64,000 nucleotides of DNA. It comes from Spongilla lacustris (taxonomy: Eukaryota; Porifera; Demospongiae; Spongillida; Spongillidae). The notes under the pieces were generated by a model. It saw only the letters and a program-made list of their open reading frames with translations, searched no databases and was not told where the DNA came from. The stretch spans positions 9,169,129-9,233,128 of the forward strand of contig OX442416.1 of assembly GCA_949361645.1 (NCBI GenBank), given 5' to 3'. Both the position numbers and the translations under genes were made by a program. This document shows positions 1 through 11,234 of the stretch, piece by piece; within the stretch, counting starts at the first letter, position 1, and every line of letters starts with the position of its first letter.

Positions 1-299
1 ATGATTATTCTGCTGCACGAATGATCATGATGTAGCATAGCTCATGGCTATCGTTCATAGCTCATGGCTATTGTTAATGAAGAGGTTTCTTCACAGTAAC
101 TGTTCGCAGTTTTATTCTTTTTAAGAAATCGTGTCACTAGACACATTTCATTACTATGAAACAAAGGAAATATGTTTTACTTCTCAGCAAAAAGCTATTG
201 GCCAGATTGTGGCAGGCTTGCATGGGCAAACTATATTGAGGGAGAATTAGCACCACAGTTTTCCTAGCTTATCAGCATATATAGTTTTGTAATTGCTGC

Positions 300-400
300 T
301 ATGGTAACAGTTGATGTGGTAATGCCTTTATTACACACTAATGACCACACCCACCTTGGCTCTGGCAGCCAGACATAACAGCTTGGAATGGTCATATTAT
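300..400 (-). pseudogene. Partial copy of gene A exon 17 and its following intron
   Basis: Bases 312-397 closely match 1750-1829, covering the end of the exon at 1793-1900 and its GTGGGTGTGG donor. Small indels break the reading frame relative to gene A. It lies downstream of gene A on the same strand, so it could belong to a further tandem paralogue beginning left of the window or be a stray duplicate. I saw no matching copy of the next exon. Confidence 0.55.
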
Positions 401-640
401 CAGGAACTACGATAGTAGTTCCTATATAGGAAATCGACCCGGGTCGTGAAATCATTAAAAACGCGACCCGCGTATAACTCGCGTACCAGCTCTTGTTGCT
501 ATCGAAACAGAAGGCAAAGACGGTCATTTTAATGTTTTGTTCCAGTCTTCAAACTATTTGCTTTAAGGGAACGAAAAAGCTCGTGTATTTCCTCGTCCCC
601 AGGCCAATTCTTCTCCGTCGTCGTCGTCGTCGTCGTCTTC
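401..640. mobile_element. Dispersed repeat with palindromic GGAACTACGATAGTAGTTCC end
   Basis: The sequence closely matches the reverse complement of 14015-14268: the end palindrome, TATATAGGAA, GACCCGCGTATAACTCG, a block with GACGGTCATTTTAATG, and a CGTCGTCGT-type tract. It shows no coding. It borders the exon-17 copy directly at 400. Confidence 0.6.
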
Positions 641-748
641 TAGCGCGAGTACAACTCGGGATAGGAATGGTTTTAAAGAGCGTAAGTTATACCGATTGCT
701 TTAGAATCTCCTGGAAGGGCATCTTCAGCTATCAGATGTACGAATAAA

Positions 749-939
749 GGAGCCGTCCATAAAGTACGTCACGCCAGAGATAATCTGTATATAATCTCTG
801 GTCACGCGCAAGGGGGAGGGGGGGGGGGGGTCTCAGTCAGCGTGACGATGCATACATTAAGTATACCATTCAGTATGGGATAATGCGTGACGAGGGGGTC
901 CATAATAAAAAGCGCGACGTACTTTATGGACAGCCCCTC
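749..939. mobile_element. MITE with GTCCATAAAGTACGTC inverted ends, ATAAA duplication
   Basis: The left end GGAGCCGTCCATAAAGTACG and the right end (reverse complement GAGGGGCTGTCCATAAAGTA) match over about 25 bases. ATAAA occurs on both sides (744-748 and 940-944), as a 5-bp target duplication. The inside has no ORF, an inner hairpin (AGAGATAATC / GTATATAATCTCT) and a G tract. Confidence 0.7.
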
Positions 940-1179
940 ATAAAACTGATTACGTAATCATTACGAGTGCTATGTTTAACCGTTCCCATGGCGACACTTA
1001 CGTATATTTAGAATTGTGTAAACAAGAGGAGAGCTAGAGAGGAATACCTCTAAAGTCGAGACGACGAGTTAGAATTCTCCCGCGTTCCGTACAGTGATCC
1101 CAAACAAAAGCGGGTGTCTGCTCGTAACGGTAATTGAAGCGGGGGGGGTATAAAAAAATGATAATAAAAAAATAGAGGG

Positions 1180-1463
1180 AACAAGTAAAGAAAAACCGTT
1201 CTCTGACGAAAAAGTTGGTGGGATATAGGAATTGGAGGCAAAGGTGGTGTAAAAAGGAGGGGAACAAGGTTGCGACAAAAGGGAAATGAGACAAAAATCC
1301 TATATTTAGCACGTGTAAATGTAACAGAACCAAACGAAGTGCTAAATATAGTCTCATCACGCTTTTCTCAAAACCTTGTTCCCCTCCTTTTTACACCACC
1401 TTTGCCTCCAATTCCTATATCCCACCAACTTTCTCATCAGAGAATGCTTTACTTTACTTGTGG
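1180..1463. repeat. Inverted repeat (about 90-bp arms)
   Basis: Bases 1180-1272 and 1371-1463 are reverse complements with few mismatches (for example GGTGGGATATAGGAATTGGA against TCCAATTCCTATATCCCACC). Between them is a second inner pair, CTATATTTAGCAC/GTGCTAAATATAG. This is a foldback element, not a gene, although both strands give short ORFs. Confidence 0.75.
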
Positions 1464-1497
1464 CTGTAGCCTTTCCCACCATTGTTGAGGGAGGTAT

Positions 1498-1572
1498 GCG
1501 CTACTTTATGCATCATACGGTAAATTCGATGAAAGTTATAGCATTGCCATATGATGCATAAAGTAGCACATG
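1498..1572. repeat. Small inverted repeat
   Basis: GCTACTTTATGCATCATA near 1500 is mirrored by TATGATGCATAAAGTAGC near 1568. Total length is about 75 bp, so it could be a minimal MITE or a hairpin in the intron or 3' region of gene A. Confidence 0.65.
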
Positions 1573-1620
1573 CATCAAGTTTAAAAGTAACTGTAATGAC
1601 ACACACACATACACACATAC

Positions 1621-4600
1621 CTTAACAGCATATGGCACTCCACTCTCCAGGTCAGTCATCAGGTAACCATTAATTGATGCTGTGCTGTCCTCAATGCTCA
1701 TCTCTTCAATCACACTCTCCAGTTTCTTATCACGCTGTTATGGTAATAGTTGATGTGGTAATGCTTTATTGCACACTAATGACCACACCCACCTTGGCTA
1801 AGACAGCCAGGCATAACAGCTTGGACATGAACATATCATGGATCTTAACATTCCTACTATTGTTGAGGGATGCACGGTAGGTAAGCACACCATTATCATC
1901 CTGGTGAGGAAGAAATGTTAAACAGAGTGGGTGTTTTAGGGGAGTACATTCAGGAACCAAAGGAAGAGGGAGAGGGAGATTGTGGAAATGTTGGTAGTTA
2001 GAGAGAAATATAAAATAGTGTGGTAGCGTAAACATACATAATAAAAGAAGACGTCATTTCTAGTTCGATTGGTCGTATCATCAGCAAAGATGTGGAACAT
2101 AATTGGCTTCCCTGAACAGTACGAATTTTGTCTGGACTCCTTTGTGGGGACTCTCAAAGGGGGATTCCCCTATGGTGGAGTGAGGGTAAAGGGGAAGGGC
2201 TGAGAACATATATTACAACATCCTACAATTTTATATTGTGTGATGATAAGGAAACGGTCGTCACACGCACACACGCACATGTACACACATACTTGCTCTA
2301 GTCTCAGTGAAGTGGTCATGTTGTCATGGTCCACAAAGGTGACCCTTAGGTGAAGAGGTTGGGGGAGGGAAGGGTGGGCCCTACCAGCTTCATAATCGTC
2401 TTTTGGAAGGCTGTCTGGAGTGGAGGAGACATGTGGAGGTATGGAGAGGAGGTTTGCGGAGGCATGGAGGAGGTATGTGATGCAAGGAAACAAGAAGTAT
2501 AAAGATATAAAATGGTATGTACCTGCAAACTGGATAGCTAGTGTAACCCTCCAAGAAGTCCTTGAGGTGGGCTCTATATAGAAATCTGTAGTCTCCAACC
2601 ACTTCTGGCTGCACCCATCTGGCAATAGAACTTCCTTGGCTAAGAAGACCTGCTCACAGCGAATCCATGTAGTGCCATCTGCTTTGAATAAATCAAACAA
2701 ACCTGAACACAGATGCATGCATTAACACTGAGGTGTTCTTTGAACACCTCAGTGTATACATATATCATTTATATGGCAATCCCCCCACACCACTTACCAT
2801 TGCTAAGGTGCTCTACCAACACCACATACCATTGCTAAGGTGCTCTATCAACACCACATACATTTGCTAAGGTGCTCTACCAACACCACATACCATTGCT
2901 AAGGTGCTCTATCAACACCACATACATTTGCTAAGGTGCTCTCCCGACACCACATACCTTTGCTAAGGTACTCTCCAAACACCTCTCTTGTATCCATCCC
3001 AACACTTGACTGGTTGATCACACTTAGCACTGTTCTGAACAGGTTGTTCCACTTCCCTGTGAGTGGGTGCAATGGTTGCCATGGTCACCAAAAACAAGCA
3101 TTACCATTAGGCAATGTGTCCGTTGACCCCACAGTAGTATGTCCACGCTGTCTGAGCACCACTGGGCAGCTGTGTTATATCGAAGGACCATGTATCATAC
3201 AATATAACCATGGCAACCACGTTACACAGTGTAAGACAAACATAACCCCCCACACTGAAAATATACACAGCCACCCATACAAAGTTCATACATGAACAAA
3301 CACTTAGTCACACACACATAACAACTCACTCTTTAGTTCTGACACACTCATAGTCATTCTTTCTTTCTTTGGAATAATCTACTATCTCCAACTGAGGACC
3401 CTGTGGTTACCATGACACCAAGTGGGCATGAAGGGAAGAAGGATGAGAGGAAGGATCACCATGACAACAAGTCATAACATCACGAAGACTACCTCATAAG
3501 TGCTTTCAGGGAGGGGGTTGTTGATGGGGTGGAGGAAGGTGCGGTCACTGCTCTCAGGAAGGGTGTGGTCAAAAATGTCATTCTGTAAATAAATAATTCA
3601 TACGACTCACATAATGGCTGCACACACAAGCATACACACACAGATTACACACATGTACACTTACTGGAGCAGATAAACAGGTTACATGACCAGGTTTGAA
3701 GGCTCCTCCCTCAGATAAAAGCTTGAGCTCTTTGGTGAGAAGGTGATGAGGTGAGTAGGAAGAGGTGAGGGTGATACATATAGCTGTGTGATGAGAGAGG
3801 AGGTGAGGGTGATACATATAGCTGTGTGATGAGAGAGGAGGTGAGGGTGATACATATAGCTGTGTGATGAAAGAGGAGGTGAGGGTGATACATATAGCTG
3901 TGTGATGAAAGAGGAGGTGAGGGTGATACATATAGCTGTGTGATGAGGGAGGAGGTGAGGGTGATACATATAGCTGTGTCATGAGGGAGGAGGTGAGGGT
4001 GATACATATAGCTGTGTGATGAAAGAGGAGGTGAAGGTGATACATATAGCTGTGTGATGAGGGAGGAGGTGAGGGTGATACATATAGCTGTGTCATGAGG
4101 GAGGAGGTGAGGGTGATACATATAGCTGTGTGATGAGAGAGGAGGTGAGGGTGATACATATAGCTGTGTGATGAAAGAGGAGGTGAGGGTGATACATATA
4201 GCTGTGTGATGAGGGAGGAGGTGAGGGTGATACATATAGCTGTGTCATGAGGGAGGAGGTGAGGGTGATACATATAGCTGTGTGATGAGAGAGGAGGTGA
4301 GGGTGATACATATAGCTGTGTGATGAGAGAGGAGGTGAGGGTGATACATATAGCTGTGTCATGAGGGAGGAGGTGAGGGTGATACATATAGCTGTGTCAT
4401 GAGGGAGGAGGTGAGGGTGATACATATAGCTGTGTGATGAGGGAGGAGGTGAGGGTGATACATATAGCTGTGTGATGAGAGAGGAGGTGAGGGTGATACA
4501 TATAGCTGTGTCATGAGGGAGGAGGTGAGGGTGATACATATAGCTGTGTGATGAGAGAGGAGGTGAGGGTGATACATATAGCTGTGTGATGAGGGAGGAG

Positions 4601-6411
4601 GTGAGGGTGATACATATAGCTGTGTCATGAGGGAGGAGGTGAGGGTGATACATATAGCTGTGTCATGAGGGAGGAGGTGAGGGTGATACATATAGCTGTG
4701 TCATGAGGGAGGAGGTGAGGGTGATGCATATAGCTGTGTCATGAGGGAGGGGGTGAGGGTGATACATATAGCTGTGTCACGAGGGAGGAGGTGAGGGTGA
4801 TACATATAGCTGTGTCATGAGGGAGGAGGTGAGGGTGATGGAGCATTGAGAGCACACACACATGCTTGCACACATGGACACATTGTAGGCTTACATGTGG
4901 CTATGGAACCGACAGAATGAATCTCCACCTTGAGGCTCCACCCACTACTCCCTGTCTTATCCAGAGCGAGGTGAGACTGAGTAATGAGAATGTGTGGTAC
5001 AATGAAATGTATTCTGGTACTGCATTGGGGATGGGATGCAGGTTGAAATGTGTTGCCTCCATTATACCTTACCACCTCCTCCCTCTTCCCCAGCCCTTTC
5101 TTCGTATACCTCACACTGCATTAGCTCCTCCATAGTGTACTCCAGGAATGCAGTAGGCATGGTGGACTCCACCCCCAACAGGATGTAGAGAGAGTCATTC
5201 TGGGTCAACCCAACCTGACAGAAATGTAACCAATTGTAGCCAATTGTAACCATGTGACTATGTTTAACATACCTCACTCCACACACAGACATACCTCACT
5301 TCAGATACAACCATACCTTACTCCACATACAGCCATACCTCACTCCACATACAGCCATACCTCTCTCCACATACAGCCATACCTCACTCCACACACAGCC
5401 ATACCTCACTTCAGATACAACCATACCTCACTCCACACACAGCCATACCTCACTCCACACACAGCCATACCTCACTTCAGATACAACCATACCTTACTCC
5501 ACATACAGCCATACCTCACTCCACACACAGCCATACCTCACTTCAGATACAACCATACCTCACTCCACATACAGCCATACCTCACTCCACATACAGCCAT
5601 ACCTCACTCTACACACAGCCATACCTCACTCCACATACAGCCATACCTCACTTCAGCCATATCTCACTCCACACACAGCCATACCTCACTCCACACACAT
5701 GCAGCTATACCTCACTCCACATACAGCCATACCTCACTTCAGCCATATCTCACTCCACATACAGCGATATCTCACTCCACATACAGCGATACCTCACTCC
5801 ACATACAGCCATACCTCACTCCACATACAGCCATACCTCACTCCACATACAGCCATACCTCACTCCACATACAGCCATACCTCACTCCACATACAGCCAT
5901 ACCTCACTCCACATACAGCCATACCTCACTCCACACACATGCAGCCATACCTCACTCCACACACAGCCATACCTCACTCCACACACAGCCATACCTCACT
6001 CCACATACAGCCATACCTCACTCCACACACAGCCATACCTCACTCCACATACAGCCATACCTCACTCCACATACAGCCATATCTCACTCCACATCAGCCA
6101 TACCTCACTCCACATACAGCCATACCTCACTCCACATACAGCGATACCTCACTCCACATACAGCCATACCTCACTCCACATACAGCCATACATCACTCCA
6201 CATACAGCCATACCTCACTCCACACACTGCCATACCTCACTCCACATACAGCCATACCTCACTCCACACACAGCCATACCTCACTCCACATACAGCTTTT
6301 CACAAGAGGGTCCAGTAGGTCCATCTCCATCCAAATCTCCTTAGCATTATTGGACTACCAAAAATGTTGACATCATAATGACACATACATACAAACATAC
6401 GCACATGCACT

Positions 6412-6452
<41 letters not shown>

Positions 6453-9400
6453 ACACACACACGTATATATATATATACACACACCTGCTCCTTCATGCAT
6501 ATAAAGTAGTTCTCATAAGGGTAGTCTCCATGGTGCTTGCTGCGATGTCTTCCCTTCCTACACCCAGGGGGCAGGTCTGACCCACTGATCACCTTATTGC
6601 AGCACTGATAACAATAATTGCCATCGATACGTTGAGTGTGGTGCCTGCAGCTGTCTGCTGCATGTCATATAGATGTGCACCATTAAACAAACGCCCACAT
6701 GCACCAGCATGCCACTCAAATGGCTAATACTTAATAAAACATGAAGTTGAAAAATCACAATATACTATTATCACTCTTACACACTTTGGAATAGGTCGAG
6801 TGGGTGAATGGGGGGAAGGGCTGGGTAGGTACCTGCATTCAATGACTCTCTGTACTCCAACCCACACTGCACACATGTGAGCACTTGCTCTAGTCTTGCA
6901 TTCAATGAGCCCGTATCCAGATGGTCTTCTACAAATTGAACTACATGTAATGTGTGATGCATATATCAATGCATCCCAATGTACCTTTATAATGAGGGCA
7001 ATAGTTGGCACTAATTTTTTCGGCCATAACTGACTTGTCAATTTTCCTGAGGGCATCAATGAGTTTCTTCCAAGAGCATGACACATCTGACTCCAACCAG
7101 AACTGCATTAAGTCCCATCGGCAACCCGCTATCCGCCCTCCGTTATTAACATCAATCTCTTGCATCTTTGGGGCCATGACTCCCAACTGGGTCCCCAGTA
7201 ACTTCCAATCCACCATATCCTTTATAGCATTCATTATGTTTTTCAGTGTGAAGGTGGAATCTGAAGTGATACAGACCAGGTTTTCTCAATGGTCAGACGT
7301 CAAATAATTGTATCATCGTTATATCTATATTCGTTTTTTTAAAGTGTCAATACGTCGTTAGCCAAAAGACTATCCTACAATGCATAAATCATCATTCACT
7401 CACTCCTTTTACAGTAATCTCCGATAATCGTATGTTATTCTTTGCAAGGTGCTTGGAAAAATTACAGCTGCTTTGATTTCAAATAAAACTCTTTTTATTT
7501 ATTCCTACACCTTCGCATTAAGTGCTGCCGCGATGTGGTCTTTTGCCGATATCGTGACTATTAACAGGGGCGGATCCAGGATTTCAGAAAAGGGGGGGTT
7601 GTTAATGAATAATAATTAGGGGGAGGGTGCGGGAGGGGGCACCCCGCCCATCCAGCTAGGGGGTCTGGGGGAGCACTGTAAGCTCCCCCAGGGGGGTCTG
7701 GGGCGGAGCCCCAGAAGCCAACGCTTTTTTATTATATCATGCTCAAAACAGTACATAAAACTGCATGAAAATTGTATATGTATTTTTATGAATCAAATAA
7801 TTCAGCATTTTACGATTATAAGAATTGCTGGATTTATGCACTACAATCTTATGCTTGATGTGCTCGCAGATTTCATCCACACTCACAGGTACTTTTTCTT
7901 TATAGCGCACGCATGCATGGCAATCAAAGCCAAAAGATGTTGCATATGTTTTGATCCTTCTCATTGATTAACTAGCTACTTCGGCGATATTTAGCAAGCG
8001 CTCTCCATGACCATTTACATGCATACGGTGTCTCGGTCTCTCATAGGATCATTTTTCATGTATGTTTTTGGTATATATATATATATGGGATTTATTATGA
8101 TTACTACAGAAACAATAACACATTAAATAAAAATTATATTATATAGCCATAACGTTAACACTAACACTAAAAATAAACATAATCTAGAACCTAGACAACA
8201 TCGCCCTAGAGTTTGCCCTCACCAGGGAGATATTTAGCCGTGCATAAAGTTCAAAGGTTGCCATGGACTTTGGCACACAGCCATGGACAGCAAGGCGAGA
8301 TGCAAGTTTAGAAAAAGATTGCTGAGCCTCCTTGCCCCATGCCCCATAAGACTCCACCACAAGAGGGATGGAGACCCACCCACCCCAACTCTGCACACTT
8401 TGCATCATTGGCAGTGTGCTTCCTAAGCTCAGCCGCCTCTGATGCTGCACCTGCTCTTGCTCCCGCTGCAGACAAAACATTGGAGTTTAGCGGTGAGACA
8501 ACAGAGATGTCAAAGGCGGCTGGCTTTCCTCGATCCCAGTCCTGTACAAGAATATCGGCCGGTCTTGACTGGGAGTATGTTTAATCATATAGATTGATTG
8601 CTTACTTTTAAAAGTAAAAAAAAATACTTGTGTATGAGTTTTTATAAATGTCTTGTTTTGTTCTTTAGAGTGCAGTGTGATATTGTAGTATATTGTCGTA
8701 TTGGAGAAGACATCGCCTCATTACGTAGAGAGCGAGCGAAAGAAAATCGACTCCGCTATCACAGAACAAGCAATCGCTATAGCGATCGTTTTAAATCACG
8801 TAGAGTAGACTGTAAAACCTGACCGTAAATGTCAAGAAAACTTGTGTTCAAGACAAGACAAAATCGCGGGTCCGTTACACGTAACACGAGGCACGGGCAC
8901 GCTGAACTTCAGAAGCCATCTATTAGAATCGCCGTTACTTTTTGTTTAGCATCCGTACAGAAGCTATGTTGCTTGCTATTTTATATAAAGAATACAGTTG
9001 TAAAGACAAAACCGCAGGCGTCCCTTGCTTACGCAAGTAAGCACCACGCGCTTACGTAAGAATGCAATGATCTATGGTTAATAACTATACATGTGATTAT
9101 TAATAACAATTAATGATCAATGCCGGTCGATTTGGTTAGCCTTTTTGCCTTGCTAGTGTGGAAGCGCCTTTAGGAATCTTTCTCTTTTGTTCGGAATTTC
9201 CTATTAGTGAATGTTAATATTATTCATTATGGGTCTGAAAGGGGGGGTTGCAACCCCCCCAACCCCCCCCCCCCCCCCTGGATCCGCCACTGCTATACAT
9301 GTATATCGCGATATATAGCGATAAGAGTAAAATACGGCCATATTGTGTGTCGCGATATTGTAAGTATATTCATCGAGCAACAATTTTCATCGTTGAGGTG

Positions 9401-10304
9401 CGTTGTTGTGTCGGCGACAAATGAACCATCATATAAGCCGTACTATCATGCTCTAGGGCATCATTCCTATATACTACCAACTAGACAGTTATTATCAAGT
9501 GTTTCATAAAATTCATATACGCCAGTGTATTTTTGCATTTAAGGGAACTTGTTCAGTGCGGATGGGGCTGAGTGAAGTCATTAGATGCTCTCAGCAAACA
9601 GCTGATTCATAGAAGAGGACGACAACAACGACGACGATGGAGGAGAAATGAAATTTTAGATGGAACTGCATGAGTACTAATACGGACACAATGGGCACGA
9701 GAATTTTTGTTCGCTAAAATCGCGCTGTCCTATGACACGGAAAAAATTAACGCAGAGAACTGTTTTCTTTTTATATCGCTCGATTGCCACAAAGAGCGGA
9801 GTGACCCGATTCTTGGCTGTCCCGCTCAACGCGAGTGACGTTTTTTTTTTAACGACTTCAGTACCATAACCTACTCCCATAGGTTCCGATAACCGTGATG
9901 TCTTGCACGCACTCACATTTACAAACGCACACACATGCGCGCACATAAACACATAAACACGCAAATATACTTCAGCACAAGTATATTTGTTATACACACT
10001 CAAACTTATATGTATACAGTTATACCGGCAATCAGACACACTTATATGTATATACCCTTCTTTACACGCACCTGTATTAAAGGACTCTCTGTGCTCAGAT
10101 CCGTCTTGAACGCACTTGGGTGATGAGCTGGATTCCAATTTCTACATCCAAACCGGCAAATATAGAACCATGTTATAAGCATCGTAGTACGCGCGTGTGT
10201 AAAAAATCTCATACGGCCAAACGTAGCATGACATCGAATTTTACCTTCTTGCCCAGCTCTTGTACCTCCTTTTTAAGCTGCAAAAACTCCTTTCTCGACG
10301 CCAT
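1621..10304 (-). CDS. Gene A: Death-domain / CHORD-like zinc protein, multi-exon, 3' end incomplete
   Basis: I assembled 18 exons by hand on the minus strand: 10304-10245, 10141-10072, 7284-6985, 6940-6833, 6654-6485, 6354-6280, 5214-5110, 4976-4895, 3783-3665, 3582-3493, 3400-3330, 3169-3105, 3056-2958, 2702-2523, 2399-2293, 2169-2038, 1900-1793, 1734-1621. All have AG/GT borders and every phase agrees, giving 2055 nt without a stop. The start is the ATG at 10304 (MASRKEFLQLKKEVQELGKK), matching the ATG of paralogue B. Order: short helical N-terminus, half zinc motif, Death domain (about residues 44-143), Cys/His cluster (about 160-235), then about 450 residues I do not recognise. Death domains act in cytosolic adaptor signalling, so a signalling scaffold role is inference. 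No terminal exon or poly(A) signal was found; the gene may continue left of 1621. Joining the first two exons to the Death exon rests on phase only, because a transposon fills that intron. Confidence 0.72.
2792..2978. repeat. 32-bp minisatellite in gene A intron 13 (about 6 copies)
   Basis: The unit is AAGGTGCTCTACCAACACCA plus CATACCATTGCT. On the coding strand it contains CACCTTAGCAA followed by GTATGTGGTG, a copy of the end of exon 3056-2958 plus its donor. It fills most of the intron before the acceptor at 2703. Confidence 0.88.
3757..4842. repeat. 38-bp minisatellite filling gene A intron 8 (about 28 copies)
   Basis: The plus-strand unit is GATACATATAGCTGTGTGAT plus GAGAGAGGAGGTGAGGGT, with variants at GTGTGAT/GTGTCAT and GAGAGA/GAGGGA/GAAAGA. 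On the coding strand each unit has a pyrimidine tract, then CACACAG, then CTATATGTATC. The last unit supplies the in-phase acceptor (after 3784) of exon 3783-3665. All three minus-strand frames are largely free of stops, so the array can be read as a periodic peptide (YMYHPHLL, AICITLTSS, QLYVSPSP). Confidence 0.92.
5262..6297. repeat. 22-bp minisatellite filling gene A intron 6 (about 46 copies)
   Basis: The plus-strand unit is CCATACCTCACTCCACATAC plus AG, in tandem with few variants (ACACAC for ACATAC, CTTCAGATAC). On the coding strand each unit reads CTGTATGTGGAGTGAG followed by GTATGG. That is exactly the last 16 bases of exon 6354-6280 plus its splice donor. The array occupies nearly the whole intron from 6279 to 5215; only about 45 bases separate it from the next acceptor. 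Confidence 0.92.
6485..6940 (-). CDS. Gene A exons 4-5: CHORD-like Cys/His cluster
   Basis: Exon 6940-6833 ends with LTCVQCGLEYRESLNAG and exon 6654-6485 continues DSCRHHTQRIDGNYCYQCCN, then GCRKGRHRSKHHGDYPYENY. The order C-x2-C, C-x-HH, C-x2-CC, C-x4-H, HH resembles the ligand order of CHORD-type zinc modules (C..C, C.YH.G, CC, GC..GxH). Zinc binding is inferred from the spacing, not shown. A degenerate copy of the first half (KCVQDGSEHRESFNT) sits in exon 10141-10072, so this half-motif was duplicated inside the gene. The same module in gene B has 58 residues with C-x-YH. Confidence 0.6.
6985..7284 (-). CDS. Gene A exon 3: Death domain on a single symmetric exon
   Basis: The exon is 300 nt with phase 1 at both ends. 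It reads IMNAIKDMVDWKLLGTQLGV, then a stretch with KMQEIDVNNGG, CRWDLMQFWLES, and WKKLIDALRKIDKSVMAEKI. This is the six-helix pattern of invertebrate Death domains: W of helix 2, LG.QLG, K...I, a middle W, W..L..AL, and a final LA/MAEKI. Death domains bind other Death domains in receptor or adaptor complexes. The paralogue at 17.4-18.3 kb has no counterpart. It is bounded by an acceptor after 7285 and a donor GTAC at 6984. Confidence 0.85.
7565..9292. mobile_element. Inverted-end element of the GGCGGATCCAGG family (1.73 kb)
   Basis: It starts CAGGGGCGGATCCAGG and ends CCTGGATCCGCCACTG. Internally it shares blocks with the element at 38560-39363 (AGCCCCAGAAGCCAACGCTT, GAGGGTGCGGGAGGGG, AGCTCCCCCA). 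It carries poly-C/G near both ends and a nested non-LTR 3' fragment (8190-8480). The flanks 7523-7564 and 9293-9460 resemble the dispersed repeat at 35280-35480, so it appears to have landed in another repeat. I cannot see a clean target duplication. It lies within the long intron of gene A. Confidence 0.7.
8187..8480 (-). pseudogene. 3' fragment of a non-LTR-type retroelement ORF
   Basis: It reads SIPLVVESYGAWGKEAQQSF, then SKLASRLAVHG and YARLNISLVRANSRAMLSRF, ending in TAG. The same ending pattern (VESYG.WGKEA, ...YGRL.LTLVR.NA.AIL) occurs at 11240, 39489 and 63150. The 39489 copy is followed by an A-rich tail, which points to the C-terminus of a reverse-transcriptase polyprotein. The N-terminal catalytic part is absent. 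Confidence 0.6.
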
Positions 10305-10421
10305 TAATGCACATGTAGCACCCAGCCAGCGTCAAAATGGTAATAGCAATGAGAAGTGCAATACATACATACAAATGACGCCTTATATACTATACTAAAA
10401 GAATGTTCTGGAGCAGTTCAG

Positions 10422-10853
10422 CACGTGATGCCGTTACACTGCTTCCTCCTTCAAAAGGACATGTCCACATGTCATGCTAAAAATAAGTCACACTTCCAAG
10501 CCTTTCAGGAGGCTGCCTTATGCGGTTGGGACGACGTAGTTGGACCTGCTCAATCTGTTGAGGTTCCATGTCATCACCCTCCATGGCTGCGTTTTCAAGG
10601 TTGTCCCCTGCTGGCTCCTCCTGCTCAACTGGCTCCTGATTTTCTGTGTCAACTGGTGCCAACTGTGCAGTCCTATTCCGTACTACCAGCATGCCGTAAT
10701 TTTCGTCCTCTGACTCGGCTTCTACCTCCATTTTCTCCCCAGAATCTGCCTTTTTCTCTTCCCACGGCACATCCTCTGGCACATCACCCTGCTGGGAAGG
10801 ACTGGTTTCTTCTCTCTGCTCTGCCCTGTGCACATACGTGATGCCGTTACACA
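10422..10853 (-). mobile_element. Retroelement pol 3' fragment between 16-bp direct repeats
   Basis: CGTGATGCCGTTACAC appears at about 10424-10439 and again at about 10838-10853. The 400 bp between them encode, on the minus strand, an acidic tail ending in RRPNRIRQPPERLGSVTYF and a stop. A basic R-P-x-R-x-R-x-P-P-x-R-x-G ending is typical of Ty3/gypsy integrase tails. The long direct repeat looks like a target duplication or the scar of a slipped duplication. Confidence 0.55.
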
Positions 10854-11234
10854 CATAACAATAATAGCAAAGGGTCAACATGTCCAGCAATTTCGGACAT
10901 CCATACACGTCTGTATACATTGAAAACACATGTATATTGTTTTCAAACATTAACGCAGTAGGAATATGCATTCTTTTATTTTTCGCTTTCATTTTGCGAG
11001 CAGGAGAATCAACAACAAAATTAATTACTTTTGCTATTACGTAATAATTTTCTTTAAACAACACAGCCATTCTCGTCCTGCGGATGTTCTCATCTCCAAC
11101 TGGGTTCTGGGCAAAACTGCAGCCTATGATTTATCAGTTACATCACCGCTAAATTCCAAAATTCTTTCTGAATCGAAGCGGCTGCACATATCATGCCACT
11201 GAGCTCCGAAATCATGAGGCCAATGATGCTAAGT

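Noticed and set aside
3578..4842. CRISPR-like array
   Set aside because: The 38-bp and 22-bp units are contiguous with no unique spacers, and the context is a eukaryotic intron.
5254..6318. Long plus-strand ORF of His/Ser/Thr/Pro repeats
   Set aside because: It is a frame through the 22-bp minisatellite on the strand opposite to the gene, without start context or neighbours; the same holds for 16492-17445.
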